The notes beneath the pieces are model-generated. The model was not told the DNA's origin, made no database searches, and saw nothing but the letters and a program-made list of their open reading frames with translations. Shown here piece by piece: positions 37,446 to 45,242 of a DNA stretch of 64,000 bases. This stretch comes from Cellulomonas xylanilytica (GTDB lineage: Bacteria; Actinomycetota; Actinomycetes; Actinomycetales; Cellulomonadaceae), in the NCBI RefSeq assembly GCF_007989805.1, contig NZ_BJUB01000004.1:186001-250000 (forward strand). Direction: 5' to 3'. Both the position numbers and the translations under genes were made by a program. Each line of letters begins with the position of its first letter. Position 1 is the first letter of the stretch.

Positions 37446-39079
37446 CGGTCCGCACCGATCCAGGTGTCGTGGAACAGCAGCCGGGAGGACGCGTCGAACG
37501 CGAGCCCGTGCACGTCCGGGCCGACGCCGATCGACTGCGCGAGCTCGAACAGCGGGATCGCGTAGCCGTCCTCGAGGATCGCGCGCTGCGCGGTGCCCAG
37601 GTCCTCGGCACGTCTCGCCGGGTCCGCCTGGGCCAGCTGGGCGTCCAGGAGCGGGTCGAGGACGGTGTCGGCGGGTCGCTTGTTGATGTTGCGGAACTTC
37701 GAGGAGAACTGCGTGCGCAGGATGTCTCCGTCGGCGCGCGTGACGTTGTAGTAGTACGTGTCGTAGTCGCCGGCCGCCAGCGCCGCCTGCTGCTCGGCGG
37801 GCGTCTGCTGCCGCACCTGGAGGTCGACACCGACGGCCTTGAGCTGCTGCTGCGTGAGCTCGAGCACCGCCTGGCTGCCCGTGAACAGCGGCGCGTAGAC
37901 GACGTCGAACGACAGCTTCTCGCCGTCCTTCTCGCGGATCCCGTCGGCGCCGGGGGTCCAGCCCGCGTCGTCCAGCGCGTCGGCGGCGCCGTCCTGGTCG
38001 AACGCGAGCTCGTCGGACAGGTCCACGTACCCGGGCGTCGTGCTGGCGAGCACGCTCGTGGCGGGCAAGAACGCCTCGCTGAGGACGGTGTCCACCAGCT
38101 CCTGGCGGTTGATCGCCACCTGCACGGCGGCCCGCACCTCCGGGTCGGCCAGCGGCCCGGCGCTCACGTTCGGCTGGAGCACGAAGGCGACGCCGGGGTT
38201 GGTCCGGGTCAGCACCGCACCCCCCGACCCCTCGACCTGCGGGACGTCCTGCGGCAGCACGTCACCGACGGCGTCGAACTGGTCGGACGCCAGGCCTCCG
38301 GACCGCACGCCCGACTCCGGCACGATCGAGAAGTCGATCTGGTCCAGGTACGCCTCGCCGGGGTTCTCGGAGACCTCGGACGGCCACGCGTACCCGCCGC
38401 GGCGCACGATCGTCGCGCCCTGGTCCTGCGTGTAGCTCTCCAGCTCGAAGGGGCCGGAGCCGACGACCTCACCCTGCAGCCGTGCCGCCGGGTCGACCGC
38501 CGCGGTCGCGTCGGACAGGATCGCCAACGACACCGTGGAGGTCGCCTGCAGGAACTGCGCATTCGGCGTGGTGAACACCACGGTCACGGTGTGCTCGTCG
38601 TCGACCGTCGTCTCCTGGTAGCCCGCGAGGTAGGAGCCGGCCAGCGGCGCGGACGCGGCGAGCGGGCCGACGAGGGCGTCGAGGTTCGCCTTGACCGTGG
38701 TGGCGGTCAGGGGCGTGCCGTCGGAGAACGTCACGTCGTCGCGCAGGTGGAACGTGAAGCGCGTCAGGTCGTCGCTGACCTCCCAGCTCTGCGCGAGCCA
38801 CGGCACGATCTCGCCCGTCTCGGGATCTTGGTCGGTCAGGGAGTCCGCCAGCTGGCGCGCGATGTAGATGCTGACGTTGGAGCCGACCTGCTGCGGGTCG
38901 ACCCCGCTGGGTGAGGCGCCGAGCGCGAAGCGCAGCGTGCCGCCGGGCGTCGCCGTCGCGCTCGACGAGGAGGTCGGCGCCGATGCCGGGGCACCGCTGG
39001 AGCTGCACGCGGTGAGCAGGAGCGCGGGGACGACGAGGGTGGTCAGGAGCACGGATCGGGCGCGGGTCGAGCGGAGCAT
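37442..39079 (-). CDS. Family 5 solute-binding lipoprotein
   Basis: The product has 545 residues. The signal peptide VLLTTLVVPALLLTACSSS has a lipobox cysteine. The mature protein has the family 5 landmarks GGTLRFALGASPSGVDPQ, WLAQSWEVSDDLTRFTFHLRDDVTFSDGTPL (here WEVSD...DVTFSDG) and the bilobal body. It captures peptides or peptide-like ligands for the DppBC-type permeases. The gene starts 30 bp after the NtaA-like monooxygenase. The actual ligand is unknown, and the sulfur context is the only hint. Confidence 0.88.
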   Translation of the reverse strand: MLRSTRARSVLLTTLVVPALLLTACSSSGAPASAPTSSSSATATPGGTLRFALGASPSGVDPQQVGSNVSIYIARQLADSLTDQDPETGEIVPWLAQSWEVSDDLTRFTFHLRDDVTFSDGTPLTATTVKANLDALVGPLAASAPLAGSYLAGYQETTVDDEHTVTVVFTTPNAQFLQATSTVSLAILSDATAAVDPAARLQGEVVGSGPFELESYTQDQGATIVRRGGYAWPSEVSENPGEAYLDQIDFSIVPESGVRSGGLASDQFDAVGDVLPQDVPQVEGSGGAVLTRTNPGVAFVLQPNVSAGPLADPEVRAAVQVAINRQELVDTVLSEAFLPATSVLASTTPGYVDLSDELAFDQDGAADALDDAGWTPGADGIREKDGEKLSFDVVYAPLFTGSQAVLELTQQQLKAVGVDLQVRQQTPAEQQAALAAGDYDTYYYNVTRADGDILRTQFSSKFRNINKRPADTVLDPLLDAQLAQADPARRAEDLGTAQRAILEDGYAIPLFELAQSIGVGPDVHGLAFDASSRLLFHDTWIGADR

Positions 39080-39109
39080 GACAGGGTCCTTCGTTCAGGG
39101 TGGGCGCGG

Positions 39110-40498
39110 TCAGCCGACGAGCGCGCGGTCGGCGTGCGAACGGGTGGCGCGGGGAGCCGGTCGAGCCAGGCCGAGGTGGTGGCGCAACGTCGGCCCCGTG
39201 TACTCGGTGCGGAACGAGCCGCGCTCCTGGAGCAGTGGCACCACCTGGTCGAACACGTCGTCGAGACCGGTGGGGGTCAGGTGCGGCACGAGGATGAAGC
39301 CGTCGGAGGCGTCCTCCTGCACGTGCCGGTCGATGGCGTCGGCGACCTGCGTGGGCGTGCCGACGAACCCGCCACGGGACGTCACCTCGATGACGAGCTG
39401 CCGGATCGACCAGCCGTTCGCGTCGGCCTGCTCACGCCACGCCGCCGCGATCGTGCGCGGATCCTTGACGTGCCGCACCCGGCCGCGGGTGATGTCGAGG
39501 TTCTCGACGTCCGGGTCGATCCGCGGCAGCGGCCCCTCGGGGTCGTGGTCCGTGAGGTCGCGGCCCCAGACCTGCTCGAGGAAGGCGATCGCCGTCGGCC
39601 CGGGCACCTGCTGGAGGCGGATGTGGTGCGACCGCTCGGCGGCCTCCTGCGCGGTCGCACCGAGCACCACGGTCGTGGCAGGCAGGATCAGCAGCTGGTC
39701 GGGTGTCCGTCGGTGGGCGGCGAGGCGGCCCTTGACGTCGGCGAAGAACGCCTGGCCCGCCTCGAACGTCGAGTGCGCGGAGAAGACGACGTCCGCCGTG
39801 GCGGTCGCGAAGTCGCGACCGTCGGCCGAGTCACCGGCCTGGAACAGCACCGGGTGGCCCTGCGGCCCGCGGGGTGTGGTGAACTCGCCGCGCACCTGGA
39901 AGTGGGCGCCGTCGTGGCGCACCTCCCGGATCGACCCGGGCCGCACGAACTGCCCGGTGCGGGCGTGCGCGACGACCGCGTCGTCGTCCCACGAGTCCCA
40001 CAGCGCCCGGACGACCTGCACCAGCTCGGCGGCCCGCTCGTAGCGCTGCTCGTACGGCAGGAACCCGCCGCGCCGGAAGTTCGCGCCGGTGAAGGCGTCC
40101 GAGCTGGTGACCAGGTTCCACGCGGCACGCCCGCCGGACAGGATGTCGAGGGTCGCGAACTGCCGGGCCAGCTCCCACGGCTCGTTGAACGTCGTGTTGA
40201 TCGTCCCGGCGAGCCCGAGCCGGTCCGTGACGGCGGCCAGCGCAGCGAGCACGGGCAGCGTGTCCGGCCTGCCCACGACGTCGAGGTCGTGGAGCTGCCC
40301 CTTGTGCTCACGCAGGCGGAGCCCCTCGGCGAGGAAGAAGAAGTCGAAGCGGGCGGCCTCGGCCCGTCGCGCGAGATGCTCGAACGACGCGAAGTCGATC
40401 TGGCTGCCGGAGCGGGGGTCGCTCCAGACGGTGGTGTTGTTGACGCCCGGGAAGTGGGCACCGAGGTGGATCTGCTTGCGGGGGGCGGGGGTGCTCAT
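39110..40498 (-). CDS. NtaA/SnaA/DszA-family FMN-dependent monooxygenase
   Basis: The product has 462 residues, the length of the long NtaA branch. Motifs are IHLGAHFPGVNNTTVWSDP, FDFFFLAEGLRLREHKG, SGGRAAWNLVTSSDAFTGANF, PVLFQAGDSADGRDFA and a C-terminal GFILVPHLTPTGLDDVFDQVVPLLQERG. Members use reduced FMN from a separate reductase (candidates at 23804 and 24370) to oxidise nitrilotriacetate, dibenzothiophene sulfone or S-acyl-cysteine-type substrates. It starts 8 bp after the first monooxygenase gene. In this position organosulfur cleavage is likely, by context. Confidence 0.88.
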   Translation of the reverse strand: MSTPAPRKQIHLGAHFPGVNNTTVWSDPRSGSQIDFASFEHLARRAEAARFDFFFLAEGLRLREHKGQLHDLDVVGRPDTLPVLAALAAVTDRLGLAGTINTTFNEPWELARQFATLDILSGGRAAWNLVTSSDAFTGANFRRGGFLPYEQRYERAAELVQVVRALWDSWDDDAVVAHARTGQFVRPGSIREVRHDGAHFQVRGEFTTPRGPQGHPVLFQAGDSADGRDFATATADVVFSAHSTFEAGQAFFADVKGRLAAHRRTPDQLLILPATTVVLGATAQEAAERSHHIRLQQVPGPTAIAFLEQVWGRDLTDHDPEGPLPRIDPDVENLDITRGRVRHVKDPRTIAAAWREQADANGWSIRQLVIEVTSRGGFVGTPTQVADAIDRHVQEDASDGFILVPHLTPTGLDDVFDQVVPLLQERGSFRTEYTGPTLRHHLGLARPAPRATRSHADRALVG

Positions 40499-40506
40499 CG
40501 CGCGGC

Positions 40507-41670
40507 TCAGGCGATCGCCGCGAAGCGGTTCGCCGGGCGGGCGAGGCCCAGCTGGTCGCGCAGCGTCGGTCCGGCGTAGTGCTCGCGGAACGCCCGGGCC
40601 GTGCGCAGCATCGGGACCACCCCGTCCACCAACGCGTCGAGGTCGGTGTGCAGCGAGGAGGGCCGCACGACGAACCCGTCCACGGCGCCGATCTCCCACC
40701 AGTCCAGGAACGTGTCGGTCAGCTTCCGGGCGGTGCCGACGTGCGTGAGCGAGTCGGTGTCCCAGCGGACCCCGTCGAGCTCGGTGAGCAGGTCCAGCCG
40801 GGCACGGGCACTCGCCTCGTCCGGCCCCGTGACCGCGAACGCGTCGGCGAGGACCCGCAGGTCCCCGGGCTCGCGACCGGCCGCCACGGCTGCCGCACGC
40901 AGCCGGAGCCGCAGGTCGAGCGCCTCGTCGCGCGTGGTGGCGCTGATCCGGACCACGTCGGCGTGCCGGGCGGCGAGGCCGAAGGACTCGTCCGAGCGGA
41001 CGCGCACGACGACCGGCGGCCGGCCCTGCGGGGGGCGCGGGGTGATCGACGGGCCCTTGACCGCGAAGTGGACGCCGTCGTGCTCGACGTAGTGCAGCTT
41101 CGAGCGGTCGACGAACCGGTGCGTGGCCTCGTCGCGGATCTCCGCGTCGTCCTCCCAGCTGTCCCACAGCGCCGCGACCGCCCGGACCGCCTCCTCGGCC
41201 TCGGCGACCGCCGCGGCCTCGGAGACAGCGGGCCGGCGACCGAAGTGCGCGGTGTCCCGCGCGTCGTCGTCGTCCGCGGACCAGCCGAGCTGCCACCCCG
41301 CACGACCGCCGCTGACGTGGTCGATGGTCGCGATGGCCTTCGAGACGTGGAACGGCTCCGTGTGCGTCGTCGCGACGGTGGGCACCAGGCCGATGCCGCG
41401 CGACCGCGGTGCGAGGCGTGCTGCGACGAGGGCGGCATCGAGCCGCCCCCGCAGGGTGGTGGTGCGGGTGGGCTGCAGCGAGAACGAGTCGTCGATCACG
41501 ACGAGGTCGAGCGTCCCGCGCTGGGCGGTGTCGACGAGCTGCTGGAGCCGCTCGGCGTCGAAGAGGCGCTGGGCCTGTGAGCCGTGGGTGCGCCAGGCGG
41601 CGGGGTGGGCGCCGGCGTCGCTGAGGTCGACGCCGAGGTGCAGGGGCCGGGGAGACGTGGGGCGTGCCAT
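40507..41670 (-). CDS. LLM-class monooxygenase, first structural gene of sulfur unit 2
   Basis: The product has 387 residues. The N-terminus RPLHLGVDLSDAGAHPAAWR, DLVVIDDSFSLQP, FHVSKAIATIDHVSGGRAGWQLGWSADDDDA and VRVRSDESFGLAARHADVVRI place it in the NtaA-related luciferase-like group. The start is uncertain: ATG 41670, ATG 41685 and GTG 41713-41715 are in frame and none has a strong ribosome-binding site; I chose 41670 because family similarity begins there. A Cys-rich leader ORF and a large hairpin lie directly upstream, suggesting attenuation control of this gene and the operon behind it. Confidence 0.82.
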   Translation of the reverse strand: MARPTSPRPLHLGVDLSDAGAHPAAWRTHGSQAQRLFDAERLQQLVDTAQRGTLDLVVIDDSFSLQPTRTTTLRGRLDAALVAARLAPRSRGIGLVPTVATTHTEPFHVSKAIATIDHVSGGRAGWQLGWSADDDDARDTAHFGRRPAVSEAAAVAEAEEAVRAVAALWDSWEDDAEIRDEATHRFVDRSKLHYVEHDGVHFAVKGPSITPRPPQGRPPVVVRVRSDESFGLAARHADVVRISATTRDEALDLRLRLRAAAVAAGREPGDLRVLADAFAVTGPDEASARARLDLLTELDGVRWDTDSLTHVGTARKLTDTFLDWWEIGAVDGFVVRPSSLHTDLDALVDGVVPMLRTARAFREHYAGPTLRDQLGLARPANRFAAIA

Positions 41671-41750
41671 GGGGTGTCCGTTCATGAGTCGCGGGGGCGC
41701 ACCGGGCCGGGGCACGGAGGCGCGACGGTCGGTGCGGGGGTACGTGCGAG

Positions 41751-41782
41751 GACGAGCGCGGCCCGCGTCGGCGGGGCTCGTC
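41751..41782 (-). terminator. Candidate attenuator hairpin downstream of the Cys leader
   Basis: Read on the minus strand, GACGAGC pairs with GCTCGTC, and inside it CCCGC pairs with GCGGG around a 4-base loop, with a 4-base bulge on the 3' side. This gives 12 bp in total. It begins 26 bases after the leader stop codon and ends 80 bases before the first monooxygenase start. It could be the terminator or anti-terminator arm. Confidence 0.55.
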
Positions 41783-41808
41783 AGGTGCCGGTCAGGCCGG
41801 GCGGGTCG

Positions 41809-41901
41809 TCAGCGACAACAGGTGCTGAGCGCACCGGGACAGCACGAGGACAGGCGAGCGAGTCCGTCGGCGGTCGCCGCGGGCTGTCCGTCCGTGCTCA
41901 T
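41809..41901 (-). CDS. Cysteine-rich leader peptide of sulfur unit 2
   Basis: This ORF of 30 codons has ATG at 41901 preceded by a good ribosome-binding site (GAAGGGA, 6 bases before). The C-terminal half reads LSSCCPGALSTCCR, so two consecutive Cys-Cys pairs are encoded (TGC TGT and TGT TGT) just before the stop. In a GC-rich genome four Cys in eleven codons is striking. The ORF sits directly upstream of an eleven-gene sulfur operon and is followed by a hairpin, the architecture of ribosome-stalling attenuators that sense charged Cys-tRNA. Comparable polycysteine leaders are known from mycobacterial sulfur operons. Function here is inferred. Confidence 0.8.
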   Translation of the reverse strand: MSTDGQPAATADGLARLSSCCPGALSTCCR

Positions 41902-42054
41902 CGTGCGTCCCTTCGTGCCCGCCGAGCGGGCGCTGCGTCGTTGTCGGGCACGAGCGGCTGCTCGTGCGGGACCAGGTCGTCACCCGGGGCACCCCACACG
42001 CAGGAGGGTTGCCACCCAGCGAGCCGGGGCTTGTCGCTGGAATTCATGACCTAA

Positions 42055-42080
42055 CAGGTCGGGAAAGTAGGCATAGACCG
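42055..42080 (-). promoter_or_regulatory. Sulfur-unit upstream element, copy 2
   Basis: Read on the minus strand it starts CGGTCTATG and ends TTTCCCGACCTG. The last ten bases (TCCCGACCTG) are identical to the element at 47014-47039 in the same orientation relative to transcription, and 16 of 26 positions agree overall. An AT-rich CATGAAT follows about 6 bases further on, and the leader ORF begins 153 bases downstream. GACCT-AAC-AGGTC (42048-42060) forms a short palindrome overlapping it. Confidence 0.45.
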
Positions 42081-42148
42081 AGCGCGAGTCAACGATCCTG
42101 ACGGAAAGTCCAGATGGTGGACGAAGTCGTCCCGTCCCGTCATGAACA

Positions 42149-42682
42149 ATGGAGCCCGTGCCCCCGACCATCCGCGCCGACGACCCGACCCTGCCCGACG
42201 TGCTCGCCCTGCTCGGCGAGCACCTCGAGGACATGTACGCGACGTCGCCCGCCGAATCCGTGCACGCCCTCGACCCGAGGGCTCTCGCGGCGCCCGGCAT
42301 CACGTTCTGGACCGCCCGCGACGCCGGCGGCGAGCTGCTCGGGTGCGCCGCGCTCAAGGCGCTCGGCCCGGCCGACGCCGAGCTGAAGTCGATGCGGACC
42401 GGCACCGCGGCCCGCGGCCGGGGAGTCGGCGCGGCGGTGCTCGCGCACGTGCTCGCCGCCGCGGCGGAGCAGGGCATCCGGACCGTCCTGCTGGAGACGG
42501 GGACGCAGGACTACTTCGCCCCCGCGCGCCGCCTGTACGAGCGCGCCGGGTTCGTCGAGTGCCCGCCGTTCGCCGACTACGTCCTCGACCCGCACAGCGT
42601 CTTCTACCGCCTGACCCTCACCGCGTCTGCTGGCCGAGCCGCGTCCTCCACCGGTCCCACGGCGGCGCGACCCGCCAGTTGA
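42149..42682 (+). CDS. GNAT-family N-acetyltransferase
   Basis: The product has 177 residues. It has the acetyl-CoA loop RTGTAARGRGVGAAVLAHVLAAA and ETGTQDYFAPARRLYERAGFVECPPFADY, the pattern of small-molecule GNATs of the YjdJ/ElaA-like type. An in-frame GTG at 42158, seven bases after AACAAT, is an alternative leaderless start. The last 65 bp overlap the 3' end of the convergent glycosyltransferase, and the C-terminal tail after YRLTLTA looks like low-constraint sequence. It shares a roughly 480-bp divergent region with sulfur unit 2. Confidence 0.8.
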   Translation: MEPVPPTIRADDPTLPDVLALLGEHLEDMYATSPAESVHALDPRALAAPGITFWTARDAGGELLGCAALKALGPADAELKSMRTGTAARGRGVGAAVLAHVLAAAAEQGIRTVLLETGTQDYFAPARRLYERAGFVECPPFADYVLDPHSVFYRLTLTASAGRAASSTGPTAARPAS

Positions 42683-43367
42683 GGCGCAGCGTGCGCCAGG
42701 CGCGGTCGAACCGGCGCACGCGCTGGTCGTGGCCCCGCAACGACCGGGCGGAGACTCCCACCCGGAGCCGCGGGTCGTAACGGATCCGTCGCCGTGGACC
42801 CAGCGCGAACGCGAGGTCGAGGTCGTCGTGCACCTCGGGGTCGTCGCGGCACACGTCGGAGCAGACCGCGAGCCAGGACTCGCGGCGCATGGCCATCGAC
42901 GAGCCCCAGAGCGCGGTGTGGCCCAGGGCGAGGTGCGCGAGGACGTAGTACGCGCCCAGGTAGGCGCCGGAGACGGGCGCGCGCAGGACGACGGGCAGGT
43001 CGAAGAACTGCCCCGAGCCCGTCACCGCGTCGAGCCCCGGGTCCGCGCGCATAGCGACGGCGATGCGCTCCACCCACCGCTCGTCGGGGCGCGAGTCCGC
43101 GTCGAGCCGCGCGATCACGTCACCGCGCGCGCTGTCGTAGCCCGTGGCCGCGGCCGCGGGGATGCCGACCCGCGGCTCGCGGACCACCCGCGCACCGGCG
43201 GCCGCGGCGACGGCTGCGGTGTCGTCCGTCGAGGCGTTGTCCACCACCACGACCTCCAGCGGCGGCACGGTCTGCCGCTGGAGCCGGGCCAGGCACTCGA
43301 CCAGCGCGACCGCGTCGTCCCGGGCGGGGATGACCACCGAGACCGAGGGCAAGGGCTCGCCGCTCAT
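42618..43367 (-). CDS. Family 2 glycosyltransferase
   Basis: The product has 249 residues. The GT-A core has VSVVIPARDDAVALVECLARL, VVVVDNASTDDT, the metal motif RLDADSRP, and DDPEVHDDLDLAFAL in the acceptor region. It has no QxxRW motif and no clear membrane helices, so it is probably non-processive. Its ATG overlaps the stop of the membrane-protein gene, making it the last gene of a four-gene coupled operon. Its acceptor is unknown. Confidence 0.85.
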   Translation of the reverse strand: MSGEPLPSVSVVIPARDDAVALVECLARLQRQTVPPLEVVVVDNASTDDTAAVAAAAGARVVREPRVGIPAAAATGYDSARGDVIARLDADSRPDERWVERIAVAMRADPGLDAVTGSGQFFDLPVVLRAPVSGAYLGAYYVLAHLALGHTALWGSSMAMRRESWLAVCSDVCRDDPEVHDDLDLAFALGPRRRIRYDPRLRVGVSARSLRGHDQRVRRFDRAWRTLRLNWRVAPPWDRWRTRLGQQTR

Positions 43368-43903
43368 GGGCGCCGCGCCACGACGACGGCGGCGACCACG
43401 CTGCCCAGCAGCCCCGCGGCGAGGTCACCCATCGTGTCCGGGTAGCCCACCTGGATGCGGCGGTCGAACAGCGCGTTGCCGGCCCACTCCCCCAGCTCCC
43501 ACAGCACCGCGGACAGCGCGCCGAGACCCACGACGAGCAGGCCGAGCTCGCGGCCGGGCCGACCGGCGCCGATCACGCCCCAGACCTGCAGCGCGCGCAC
43601 GCCGAGCACCGCGATCAGGGCCGTCGCGACGGCGTGCACGACGAGGTCGAGCCAGCTCACGGCCACGTACCAGTCGAGCTGCGCGGCCCAGGCGGCGAAC
43701 AGGATGGTGCTGGAGTACGTGACGTCGAGCGCCGTCCGGGCGCCGATCGCGCGCGGCACCATCGTCCCGCCCAGCACGAGCAGGAACAGGGCCGTCGCGA
43801 CGGGACCGGACCGCCAGGTGCCGACGATGACGCTGACGAGCGCGAGGACGCGGACGACATCGCCCGGCACCAGCCGCGTCTCGACTCCCGACAGCTGTCT
43901 CAT
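43364..43903 (-). CDS. DUF2238/YjdF-like membrane protein
   Basis: The product has 179 residues with about five to six hydrophobic helices. The C-terminal part VLWELGEWAGNALFDRRIQVGYPDTMGDLAAGLLGS resembles the conserved acidic-rich end of DUF2238 proteins (E-x-x-E, then GY-x-DT-x-x-D). The function of that family is not known. The start overlaps the CDGSH stop and the stop overlaps the glycosyltransferase start, four bases each. Confidence 0.68.
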   Translation of the reverse strand: MRQLSGVETRLVPGDVVRVLALVSVIVGTWRSGPVATALFLLVLGGTMVPRAIGARTALDVTYSSTILFAAWAAQLDWYVAVSWLDLVVHAVATALIAVLGVRALQVWGVIGAGRPGRELGLLVVGLGALSAVLWELGEWAGNALFDRRIQVGYPDTMGDLAAGLLGSVVAAVVVARRP

Positions 43904-44109
43904 GCGGGCGTGACGAACCCGATCGCCTTGTGGCTGCCGTCGCAGAACGGGGCGATGGCCGACGACCCGCACCGGCACAGGGCGACCGTACGGCGGTGCT
44001 TCTCGATGGGCGTGCCGTCGGCGTCCACCAGCTCGACGTCGCCGCGGACGAGCAGCGGACCGTTCGGGCACGCCTCGATCGTGGCCTGCTGCGGTGAGTG
44101 GCCCGTCAT
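43900..44109 (-). CDS. CDGSH iron-sulfur domain protein
   Basis: The product has 69 residues with a single CDGSH motif: ALCRCGSSAIAPFCDGSHKAIGF, i.e. C-x-C-x-n-C-x-x-x-H, which binds a [2Fe-2S] cluster through three Cys and one His. Such small proteins are thought to act in redox or iron-sulfur transfer. The gene overlaps the iron-containing redox enzyme gene by four bases, and pairing of these two families in one operon recurs in actinobacteria. Confidence 0.92.
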   Translation of the reverse strand: MTGHSPQQATIEACPNGPLLVRGDVELVDADGTPIEKHRRTVALCRCGSSAIAPFCDGSHKAIGFVTPA

Positions 44110-45122
44110 GGCGCACGCAGCGAGGTCGTGCCGGCGGACCAGGAGTCCAGCAGGTGCCGGCCCACCAGCTCGTCCAGGTACAGGCAGGCGGCCGCGCCGA
44201 AGAGGATGTCACCGACCAGCTCGGGCTCCTGCTCCGCCAGCCGCCCGGCCAGGTCCCGGCCGGCGATCTGCTCGTGGACGGCGTCGGCCTCGACGTGCTC
44301 GTCGAAGTAGTCGGTGGTCCCGGCGTCGTGCCCCAGCCGGCGGAAGCCGTCGCCGTACAGCCGGTTCGGCAACGAGGACGTCATCTCGAACGCCGCCAGG
44401 TGACCTGCGATCGCGCCGCGCCATCGGCGGTGCAGCCCGAACAGCGACATCACGTTGAGCGCGGCCATCGTGACCGCCGGGAGCCGGTCCACGTAGTACC
44501 CGTACTCGTCGACGAGGCCTGCTCCGCGCATCGTGCGGGCGAAGAGGGCGCTGTGCATGCGCTCCGGCCGGCCGCCGCCGTACTCGTCGGACTGCACCTC
44601 GACCAGGGCCGCCTTGGGGGCGCCCGACAGGCGCGGGATCGCCCACGTGTGCGGGTCGGCCTCCATGAGCGTGTAGAGCGACCGGTGGACCAGGAACTCC
44701 TCCACCTGGGTGGCGTCGGCCGTCCTGCTGACGTACCGGGCGACGGACGGTCCGGGACCGGGAGCCGTCATGGCGAACAGCGCGGACGCGACGGTCTCCC
44801 GGTCCGGGGCGGTCTCGACGGGCGCCGGCACCTGCTCCCGCAGGCCCGCCTCGAACGCCTCCTCCAGGGAGCCTCGCAGCCGCAGGAGTCCGGGGTGCCA
44901 CTCCCACGCGTCGTCCACGCCCTCGAAGCCCCGGTAGTGCAGGGCGTAGAGCGTCCACAGCGTCAGCTGGAGGTCGTCGTCCTTCAGCGGGTCGGTCGTC
45001 GCCGCGCCCGCGCGCCAGCGCGTGAGCACCTCGTCCGCGACCACGTCGGTGTCCCGTGGCGGATGGACCAGCAGGTCGGTCAGGGACGCTCCGAGTGGCC
45101 CCCGGGGGGCGGGCAGCTTCAT
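44106..45122 (-). CDS. Iron-containing redox enzyme (heme-oxygenase-like diiron fold)
   Basis: The product is a 338-residue helical protein. Putative metal-ligand segments are LYALHYRGFEGVDDAWEWHPGL, EEFLVHRSLY, VEVQSDEYGGGRPERMHS, HLAAFEMTSSLPNRL and DYFDEHVEADAVHEQIA, where Glu, His and Asp are spaced as in heme-oxygenase-like diiron oxidases. The reaction is unknown. It is the first gene of a four-gene operon with CDGSH, a membrane protein and a glycosyltransferase. Start ATG 45122; no strong ribosome-binding site is seen. Confidence 0.8.
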   Translation of the reverse strand: MKLPAPRGPLGASLTDLLVHPPRDTDVVADEVLTRWRAGAATTDPLKDDDLQLTLWTLYALHYRGFEGVDDAWEWHPGLLRLRGSLEEAFEAGLREQVPAPVETAPDRETVASALFAMTAPGPGPSVARYVSRTADATQVEEFLVHRSLYTLMEADPHTWAIPRLSGAPKAALVEVQSDEYGGGRPERMHSALFARTMRGAGLVDEYGYYVDRLPAVTMAALNVMSLFGLHRRWRGAIAGHLAAFEMTSSLPNRLYGDGFRRLGHDAGTTDYFDEHVEADAVHEQIAGRDLAGRLAEQEPELVGDILFGAAACLYLDELVGRHLLDSWSAGTTSLRAP

Positions 45123-45242
45123 GGTCGAGATCCGTCCTCCGTCCGTGCGCCCGCCCGGTTCTGGAGCAAGTCGTCGGACTCACCGTCGCACGGGCCGCCC
45201 GAACCGCAACCGGAACCGCTCCGGCGCCGGCTCAGCCCCGGG

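Noticed and set aside
41792..41992. A 66-residue minus-strand frame overlapping the Cys leader region
   Set aside because: It is in a different frame from the leader, has no ribosome-binding site and has low-complexity composition. The 30-codon frame starting at 41901 has the better start and the informative Cys pairs.
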